Shown here in pieces: positions 6,730 to 11,440 of a stretch of 11,440 nt of DNA. Made by a program: the position numbers and the translations under genes. The stretch is from positions 1 to 11,440 of the forward strand of contig JAETTR010000022.1 of assembly GCA_021768985.1 (NCBI GenBank). The letters are read 5' to 3'. The notes below the pieces were generated by a model. The model searched no databases, was not told the origin of the DNA, and worked only from the letters and a program-made list of their open reading frames with translations. Source of the DNA: Bacillota bacterium. Lineage in GTDB: Bacteria > Bacillota > Clostridia > Christensenellales > Borkfalkiaceae. How positions within the stretch are numbered: position 1 is the stretch's first letter; each line of letters starts with the position of its first letter.

Positions 6730-6903
6730 ATGAACACAATCAACAATACTTCCATTGTAACCGATTATTCGGGAGAAACGCCGATCGTCACTCCCAGACA
6801 ACTCCCGCCCAAGCCGATTATCACGCGATACTTCTACCGGCTGCCCTGCGAACCGTGTGTTTGCTGCTGTTGTCGATGCTGCGGTTGTTGCAACTGCCGT
6901 TAA
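6730..6903 (+). CDS. Cysteine-rich 57-residue protein
   Basis: The ATG lies one base after the TGA that ends the DUF11 frame (TGATATG), suggesting translational coupling or a former operon. The protein begins MNTINNTSIVTDYSGETPIV and continues with a Pro/Arg/Tyr segment. It ends in CEPCVCCCCRCCGCCNCR: 11 cysteines in the last 18 residues (40, 43, 45-48, 50, 51, 53, 54, 56). There is no signal peptide, membrane segment or clear ribosome site. The frame is intact and is followed directly by a terminator, which supports a real gene end. The dense cysteines could bind metal, form disulfide cross-links as in spore-coat or exosporium proteins, or be substrate for modification. I recognise no family, and function is unknown. 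Confidence 0.6.
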   Translation: MNTINNTSIVTDYSGETPIVTPRQLPPKPIITRYFYRLPCEPCVCCCCRCCGCCNCR

Positions 6904-6909
6904 TTCAAA

Positions 6910-6947
6910 TCAACCCGAACGCCGTACGGCGTTCAGGTTGAACTTTT
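6910..6947 (+). terminator. Intrinsic terminator after the cysteine-rich gene
   Basis: TCAACC-c-GAACGCCG pairs with CGGCGTTC-a-GGTTGA, a 14-bp stem with one C-A mismatch around a perfect 18-base palindrome. It is followed by AC and four T. The T-run is short, but the hairpin is long and starts 7 bases after the stop codon. Confidence 0.75.
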
Positions 6948-6948
6948 C

Positions 6949-7725
6949 TGCGGACTGATTTTGCAAAAATACTTTTAAATACGTTATCGTTCCGAAACCA
7001 TTATTCGATAGAGTGCAAGCAATTCTTACGAAAAATAAAATCGGTTCACGAAGCAAGCTAACAGAGTATTTATTGCGCGATAAAGCGATTTGCGGTTATT
7101 GCGGAAAAACTTTGCAAGGCGAAAGCGGTACGGCAAGGAACGGCACGGTGAAACATTACTATAAATGTATGGGACGGAAAAAATATCATACTTGCTCAAA
7201 GACAGTTGTTCAAAAAGATAAACTGGAAAACCTTGTAATATCCGAAACCTTACGAGCTTTTTTCCACAAAGAAATCATAGATGAGGTTGCTGAAGCCGTA
7301 CTCGGTGCTCATGCAAAAAAGATTCAAGATCAATCCATAATGAGTATTTTAACAGCAGAACGCGACACCATCAAAAAATCGCTCTCAAACATTATGAAAG
7401 CGATTGAACAGGGAATTTTTACTGAAACTACAAAATCACGCATGGAAGAACTTGAAGAACAACTCGCAGAAACGGAAAACAAAATATTAGTCGAACAGTA
7501 TAAATTAGAATCACAAATCAAAAAGGAGCAAATCGTTGAATATATCACCCACTCTCTGCGGCAAAAGCCAAAACTGTTGGTTCATACTTTTATTCAGAAA
7601 GTTATCTTATGGGATGATAAAATAGAGATTTACTTCAATTTTATGGAAAAAACATATCCCGATGAACTAAATCATCGGGATTGTTTAGAACTATCCGGTT
7701 CGGATAGTTCCCGTGTGGTGCGGAC
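6949..7725. mobile_element. Candidate remnant of an integrated element at tRNA-Leu
   Basis: A clearly AT-rich stretch, unlike its GC-rich flanks, contains only the 3' part of a serine recombinase. It is bounded on the left at 6949-6955 and on the right at 7719-7725 by the same seven bases, TGCGGAC. The right copy is the 3' acceptor end of tRNA-Leu read on the plus strand. Short identical att cores are usual for large serine recombinases, but seven bases may be chance. Confidence 0.35.
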
Positions 7726-7765
7726 GAAGGGACTTGAACCCCCATGGTCTCCCACAGGAACCTGA
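6959..7765 (+). pseudogene. Large serine recombinase, 3' remnant
   Basis: The frame opens after a TGA at 6956-6958, and similarity starts at about YVIVPKPLFDRVQAILTKNK (from 6980), the end of a 'recombinase' domain. The zinc ribbon follows: CGYCGK then YYKCMGRKKYHTC, with Cys27, Cys30, Cys52 and Cys61 counted from the GTG at 7013. After that comes the long coiled coil (about residues 108-170) and the C-terminal FIQKVILWDDKIEIYF typical of large serine integrases. The N-terminal catalytic serine domain and the true start are missing, so the product cannot recombine DNA. The frame runs through two hairpins and then antisense through the 3' half of tRNA-Leu, where the residues RTKGLEPPWSPTGT are simply tRNA sequence read backwards. 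Codon use is AT-rich, unlike all neighbours, which indicates transfer. Confidence 0.85.
7656..7710. repeat. Two tandem perfect hairpins beside tRNA-Leu
   Basis: Hairpin one: ATCCCGATGA (7656-7665), loop ACTAAA, TCATCGGGAT (7672-7681). Hairpin two: GAACTATCCG (7688-7697), loop GTT, CGGATAGTTC (7701-7710). Both have 10-bp perfect stems. They lie within the recombinase frame but directly beyond the 3' end of tRNA-Leu. They could be terminators for either strand, though T-runs are weak (TTGTTT on the plus strand), or part of the attachment region. Confidence 0.5.
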
Positions 7766-7798
7766 AACCTGCGCGTCTGCCAATTTCGCCACGTCCGC
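7716..7798 (-). tRNA. tRNA-Leu (anticodon CAG)
   Basis: On the minus strand the acceptor arms GCGGACG and CGTCCGC pair fully, followed by discriminator A and an encoded CCA. The D arm is GCG...CGC with ATTGGCAGA in the loop. The anticodon loop TTCAGGT carries CAG, in a stem CAGG/CCTG with a T-T mismatch at the loop end. The variable arm TGGGAGACCAT makes it class II, as for leucine. The T arm is GGGGG-TTCAAGT-CCCTT with two G-T pairs. It lies 42 bases after the peptidase gene; I see no convincing promoter of its own in that gap. Confidence 0.93.
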
Positions 7799-7840
7799 AA
7801 AATACTCATATTTTTACCCGGCTGAGCAACCGAGGCGGGC

Positions 7841-8545
7841 TCATTCCTCCGCAACGGAAAATTCCGTTTTTACGAGCTTATCGCCTTGAGTACCGTCGAG
7901 AACCCAAACTTTCCCGCCGCCCGAAATACTGCGAAGCGGTTTTCCGTTCAGAAGCTCCAGCGCGGAACCGTTCTCCAACCCCCAAGCGCGATACTTATTA
8001 TACAATACGATTTCGTCAAAGTCAAGCATTCTTTCATTGTAATGCGGAGAAATTTTTCCCGAAATCCAACCTAATCCGCGATACATGCTGTATTCCCCCT
8101 CGACAACCGAATCGGAATACATATCCTCGAACCAACAGATCGCGCCCGCGGAGAGTCCGCAGAGCAATACGCCGCGGTCGTACGCGTCGCGGATCAACGG
8201 CAGCAAACCCGTCTCTTCCCATTGGCGGATCATGAAAACGGTGTCTCCGCCGCCGACGTAGATAAAGTCCGCTTTCAAAAACTTCGCCCGCATTTTTTCG
8301 GGATCGATCTCCCGATTGCAGGTCAACGCGACGTCCGTTTTGATATCGAACAGCCCCGTGTACACCTTGTGAAAGGTATTGTAATACGGCATGCAGTCGT
8401 GGCTCGCCGTGGGCAGAAAGAGACCGCAAGCGCGGCGGTCGCCCGCCGCCTTTTTTGCCTCCGACGCAATGTACTCGTCTATTTTCAGCGTTTCGCGGTT
8501 TTTCAGCTCCCCGCCGCCGATCGCGATGATGCGCTTATCCGGCAT
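7841..8545 (-). CDS. Peptidase family S51 protein (dipeptidase E-like)
   Basis: The product has 234 residues, the usual length of S51 proteins, which have a class-I glutamine-amidotransferase-like fold and act in the cytoplasm. The start MPDKRIIAIGGGEL is typical. YVGGGDTVFMIRQW (96-109) precedes the nucleophile motif CGLSAGAICWF with Ser132. A histidine follows at 168 (SPHYNE), and Glu191 in GLENGSALEL fits the third catalytic position. Dipeptidase E cleaves Asp-X dipeptides, and cyanophycinase is a relative; the substrate here is unproven. I chose the ATG at 8545 rather than 8626 because AAGAGA precedes it and the upstream residues (Arg-rich) are only the PII-like gene read out of frame. 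It overlaps the PII-like gene by 11 bases, so the two are coupled. Confidence 0.9.
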   Translation of the reverse strand: MPDKRIIAIGGGELKNRETLKIDEYIASEAKKAAGDRRACGLFLPTASHDCMPYYNTFHKVYTGLFDIKTDVALTCNREIDPEKMRAKFLKADFIYVGGGDTVFMIRQWEETGLLPLIRDAYDRGVLLCGLSAGAICWFEDMYSDSVVEGEYSMYRGLGWISGKISPHYNERMLDFDEIVLYNKYRAWGLENGSALELLNGKPLRSISGGGKVWVLDGTQGDKLVKTEFSVAEE

Positions 8546-9383
8546 GATTCTCTTCGTCCTTACCGTTGCCCGTGCTCTCCGACTGTTCCGCTTCGTCGGA
8601 AGCGGAAATACCCGCCGTTCTGTCAACGGGAAGGGAGAAAATAATCCCGCCCGCTTCCGTCTTCAGCCCCACTTTTTCGGTAAGCGCCTCCATAATGGCG
8701 AGTTTCCCCTCTTTTTTGGTGAGAATCAAAAGCAATTCCCGCTCTTCCATCAGGGAAATACCGATAAACTGCTCCGCTTTGGCGTTGTCCAGATTACGGG
8801 CGCGGATGATCGTGCCGCCCGCAGCGCCCGCGTCGCGCGCCGCTTCCATCGCCTCGTCCGCGTGATTCACCTCCACCGAAGCGACGATCAAATCATATTT
8901 TCTGTCTGCGCTTTTCATGATTTTTCTCCCGTCTAACGTTTTTCCCGTTGCCGCCGACGAAAGTCCGTTGGCAACGATTTCCGAAACCCCCGTGAGCGGA
9001 ACCGTAAACGATATCCCCCGACCGACAAGATAGAGAGACATTTCATTGCGGATCGCCCGAATAATGCCGTCCTCGTCGCTCTCGGGAAAGAGCGAAAAGA
9101 CGACCGCCTTTTCCGTTTCGCCGATCCCGAGATAATCGAGCACGGCGGAACGCGCCGTTCCCGTTCCCGCAAACGTAAAGCTTAACGCCACGGAAACGTC
9201 GTCGAGAATCTCTTTCAGCCGGATATCGTCCTTCTGGTTGACAATGCTCACAAGTAACTTCGTGCGGTTGGAGCGCGTTGCGCTCTTTGCGACGCGTGCC
9301 TTCTCGTTTTCCAATCTGATTCTGGTTTTTACGCTGTCTACGAGTTCCTTCTCCCGCCGCTCATTCAGTTTCTGTTTCTTCAT
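8535..9383 (-). CDS. Protein with two PII-like domains
   Basis: The 282 residues show a charged N-terminal helix (1-40), a first PII-like ferredoxin-fold domain (about 42-132, KLLVSIVNQKD... to GISFTVPLTGV) and a second (about 163-258, YDLIVASVEVNHADEAM... to GIIFSLPVDRTAG). The second has the PII-type stretch AARDAGAAGGTIIRARN. A Ser/Glu/Asp-rich tail (260-282) is probably disordered. PII proteins bind nucleotides or small effectors and control transporters or enzymes by direct contact. No GlnB/GlnK-type uridylylation tyrosine motif stands out, so classical nitrogen control is unlikely. Its ATG follows the stop of the DUF1538 gene by one base (TGATATG). I infer that it senses something for that membrane protein. 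The effector is unknown. Confidence 0.85.
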   Translation of the reverse strand: MKKQKLNERREKELVDSVKTRIRLENEKARVAKSATRSNRTKLLVSIVNQKDDIRLKEILDDVSVALSFTFAGTGTARSAVLDYLGIGETEKAVVFSLFPESDEDGIIRAIRNEMSLYLVGRGISFTVPLTGVSEIVANGLSSAATGKTLDGRKIMKSADRKYDLIVASVEVNHADEAMEAARDAGAAGGTIIRARNLDNAKAEQFIGISLMEERELLLILTKKEGKLAIMEALTEKVGLKTEAGGIIFSLPVDRTAGISASDEAEQSESTGNGKDEENHAG

Positions 9384-9384
9384 A

Positions 9385-10917
9385 TCAGTCCACCACGTAT
9401 TCCAGAATTCGATCCTCTATCGAGAGGAATTTCCGTTTGATCTTGCTCGTTTTCCGCTTATAGTTGATACCGAGAATCTGAATGGAGATAAGCGGCGCGA
9501 GCGCAACGAACGCCACGCATCCGAACGCCTGCGTCATCACGACTCCGCCCAGCTCGTTGCACGCGCCGATCGCCATGGGAAGCACGAACGACGACACCAT
9601 GGCGCCGCTCGCCACGCCGCCCGAGTCGTACGCGATACCCGTGAACATGGGCGGCGTAAAGAAGGTGAGCGCGAGCGCAAGCAGATAGCCCGGCACTAAA
9701 ATCCACATGATGTTGATCCCCGTCAGAATGCGCGTCATGGCGAGTCCGATCGCAATGCACACGCCCGCGCACAACCCCTTCTTCATCGCGGAAGAACTGA
9801 TCGCGCCCGCCGACATGCGCTCCACCTGTTTGTTTAAAACGTGCACCGCAGGCTCGGCGGCGACGACGAAGTAGCCGACGACCATGCCCACGGGAATGAG
9901 CAGCCACTTGCCCCAATCGCTTGAAGCGAGCTCCCGTCCGATTTCCCGACCGACGGGCATAAAGCCGACGTTCGCGCCCGTCAGAAAGAGGACGAGCCCC
10001 ACGAACGTGTACAAAAATCCGAACACGATTTTCAGAAGCTGCCGTTTATGAAAGGAACGGGTGATCAGCTGAAAGAGCGCGAAAAAGACGATGATCGGAC
10101 TGATGGCGATCACGACTTCGAGCGCGTAATCGCCGAATCCTTCGAGATAGGCAAACAGTACGCCGCGCGTCGTTTCGACGACGGTGATCTCCTCCACGAC
10201 GTACTCGACGCTTTCGATCTTAAAAATGATACCCAGAATCAGCACGGCGATAATCGGTCCGATGCTCGAGAGCGCGACGAGACCGAAGGAGTCGTCCTGC
10301 CCCTTTTTATCGCTTCGGATCGAGGCGACGCCGACGCCGAGAGACATGATAAACGGCACCGTCATGGGACCGGTGGTTACGCCGCCCGAGTCGAAGGAAA
10401 CCGCCCAGAATCCGCTGTCCACGAAACAGAAGCACAGAATAAACGCAATTGCATAGAATCCGATCAGAAGATAGGAAAGCCTAATGCGGAACACGATGCG
10501 GAGCATGGCGAGCATGAGAAAGATCCCCACGCCGACCGCGACGGTGATGATGAGTAAGTAATTGCCGAGGACGGTCTTTTCCGCAACCGCGGTGACCTGC
10601 TCGGCGAGGATCTGTAAATCGGGCTCGGCGACCGTCACGATAATCCCGATCACGAACGACAACAGCGCGATCAGCCAGACCTTGCGCGAACGCGTCATGG
10701 CGGTACCGATCCGCTCGCCGATCACGAGCATGGACATATCCGCGCCCAGCGTAAAACAACCCATGCCGATAATCAGCAGAAATACGCCGATAAAGAACAG
10801 CGAAAAGGTTCCCGTACCGAGCGGCGTAATCGTCGTGCACAGGATAAAGATGATGAGCGCAATCGGCAGGATCGATGTCAACGATTCGATTAACTTGTCT
10901 TTTAACGCTTTCGTCAT
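9385..10917 (-). CDS. DUF1538 family membrane protein, internally duplicated
   Basis: This 510-residue protein has about a dozen hydrophobic segments and two related halves of about 255 residues. Half one has ERIG (68-71), AEPDLQILAEQV (97-108) and FDSGGVTTGPM (175-185). Half two has GREIG (323-327), AEPAVHVLNKQV (354-365) and YDSGGVASGAM (430-440). Such paired repeats with polar, glycine-rich breaks inside helices are typical of secondary transporters, so I infer transport. The substrate is unknown and the family is uncharacterised. I chose the ATG at 10917 because AAGGGG sits 6 bases upstream; a start at 10950 would overlap rpiB and has no support. The PII-like gene follows after one base, so the two are surely made together. 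Confidence 0.9.
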   Translation of the reverse strand: MTKALKDKLIESLTSILPIALIIFILCTTITPLGTGTFSLFFIGVFLLIIGMGCFTLGADMSMLVIGERIGTAMTRSRKVWLIALLSFVIGIIVTVAEPDLQILAEQVTAVAEKTVLGNYLLIITVAVGVGIFLMLAMLRIVFRIRLSYLLIGFYAIAFILCFCFVDSGFWAVSFDSGGVTTGPMTVPFIMSLGVGVASIRSDKKGQDDSFGLVALSSIGPIIAVLILGIIFKIESVEYVVEEITVVETTRGVLFAYLEGFGDYALEVVIAISPIIVFFALFQLITRSFHKRQLLKIVFGFLYTFVGLVLFLTGANVGFMPVGREIGRELASSDWGKWLLIPVGMVVGYFVVAAEPAVHVLNKQVERMSAGAISSSAMKKGLCAGVCIAIGLAMTRILTGINIMWILVPGYLLALALTFFTPPMFTGIAYDSGGVASGAMVSSFVLPMAIGACNELGGVVMTQAFGCVAFVALAPLISIQILGINYKRKTSKIKRKFLSIEDRILEYVVD

Positions 10918-10927
10918 AAGGCGCCCC

Positions 10928-11380
10928 TTATTTGCAATACTTCCGTTCAATCGCCGAAATTTTGTCGATTCGGCGTTGGTGCTTCGCCTCCGCCGAGAAG
11001 GGCGTTTCGAGGAATACCTTCACGATCTCGCGCGCGAGATTTACCCCGACGAATCCGCCACCCAGAGCGAGCACGTTCGCGTCGTTGTGCAGGCGTGTCA
11101 TCTTCGCCGAAAGCGGCTCGGAACAGAGCGCGCAACGAATCCCCGGCACCTTATTGGCGGCGATTGAGATGCCGATCCCCGTGGTGCACACGAAAATCCC
11201 CCGTTCGCATTCGCCGCGCGCAACCGCTTCTGCGGCGGCAAGCGCGAAATCGGGGTAATCGCAGGAGCACTCGTTCGTGGTGCCGAAATCGACCGCTTCG
11301 TGCCCCGCTTCCTCCAGGTATTTTACGACGGCGTTTTTGAGCGCAAGCCCGCCGTGGTCGCAACAGAGTGCAATTTTCAT
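10928..11380 (-). CDS. rpiB: Ribose-5-phosphate isomerase B
   Basis: RpiB interconverts ribose 5-phosphate and ribulose 5-phosphate in the pentose phosphate pathway. The protein is 150 residues, the normal length. It begins MKIALCCDHGGLALK with Asp8 and His9 at the active site, then FGTTNECSCDYPDFA, the catalytic Cys65 in VCTTGIGISIAANKVPGIR, and LCSEPLSAKMTRLHNDANVLALGG with His98. The usual CGTGIG or CGSGIG motif reads CTTGIG here, but the catalytic cysteine is present. A related sugar isomerase (LacAB type) is a less likely alternative. GAGGAG lies 9 bases upstream of the ATG. The gene lies 1 base after the end of the upstream frame and 10 bases before the DUF1538 start. Confidence 0.95.
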   Translation of the reverse strand: MKIALCCDHGGLALKNAVVKYLEEAGHEAVDFGTTNECSCDYPDFALAAAEAVARGECERGIFVCTTGIGISIAANKVPGIRCALCSEPLSAKMTRLHNDANVLALGGGFVGVNLAREIVKVFLETPFSAEAKHQRRIDKISAIERKYCK

Positions 11381-11381
11381 A

Positions 11382-11440
11382 CTATATCTCCTCGTTTAAA
11401 ACGTATTTTTCGACAATCAGGGGCGCGCACGCGCACAGCA
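11382..11440 (-). CDS. 3' end of an unidentified upstream gene
   Basis: Reading the minus strand from the window edge, one frame stays open and ends in APLIVEKYVLNEEI before a TAG at 11382-11384, one base before the rpiB ATG. Its last codons contain the rpiB ribosome site, as is usual in tight operons. A second frame is also open and would end in a TGA overlapping the rpiB ATG, so the assignment is tentative. Eighteen residues are too few to name a family. Confidence 0.4.
   Translation of the reverse strand, partial: LCACAPLIVEKYVLNEEI

Noticed and set aside
7721..7765. Recombinase C-terminal residues RTKGLEPPWSPTGT as a real protein tail
   Set aside because: They are the tRNA-Leu 3' half translated on the opposite strand, a known artefact of frames that run into tRNA genes.
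7799..7840. Terminator between the S51 peptidase gene and tRNA-Leu
   Set aside because: CCCG...CGGG can pair with a mismatch, but it is followed by TAAAAATA rather than a T-run, so termination is not supported and the tRNA may be read with the operon.
8546..8626. Upstream start of the S51 peptidase
   Set aside because: The extra 27 residues are the PII-like gene read in another frame; the conserved start and a ribosome site are at 8545.
1..11440. CRISPR array
   Set aside because: No set of regularly spaced identical repeats was seen; the repeats present are single hairpins.

Overview
The window looks like chromosomal DNA of a moderately GC-rich, low-GC-lineage-type Firmicute, most likely an uncultured gut Clostridia. 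I infer this from the gene families (a BioY S-component without its own ECF module, a COG1313 radical SAM protein, an ABC-F protein, a DUF11 surface protein, a tandem PII-like protein with DUF1538), from sharp TTGACA/TATAAT promoters and AGGAGG-type ribosome sites, and from tight operons. The genus cannot be fixed from the sequence.

Left part (1-2505), all on the minus strand. The N-terminal 181 residues of an ABC exporter half-transporter run off the left edge. Then comes a metK-bioY operon (S-adenosylmethionine synthetase, then biotin S-component) with a consensus promoter upstream of metK and a clean intrinsic terminator after bioY.

Centre-left (2527-5681), mainly plus strand. A PflX-like (COG1313) radical SAM protein is transcribed divergently from metK. 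Its -10 box ends six bases before the ATG, so its mRNA is probably leaderless. A 200-base intergenic stretch full of short inverted repeats follows, with a possible 41-residue minus-strand gene. Then a complete 623-residue ABC-F ATPase ends in a strong terminator.

Centre (5682-7798), a scar region. It holds a decayed DUF11 surface-protein gene (5'-truncated, with at least one frame-breaking internal deletion), an intact 57-residue ORF with 11 cysteines in its last 18 residues, and a terminator. An AT-rich 3' remnant of a large serine recombinase follows, abutting tRNA-Leu(CAG). The recombinase frame runs antisense into the tRNA 3' end, which suggests that an element once integrated there and was mostly lost.

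Right part (7841-11440), one tight minus-strand operon, in transcription order: 3' end of an unidentified gene, rpiB (ribose-5-phosphate isomerase B), a duplicated DUF1538 membrane protein, a protein with two PII-like domains, and an S51 (dipeptidase E-like) peptidase, followed by tRNA-Leu. The PII-like/DUF1538 pair is the best candidate for an under-described system: probably a membrane transporter or channel with its own soluble sensor. The cysteine-rich mini-protein is the second.
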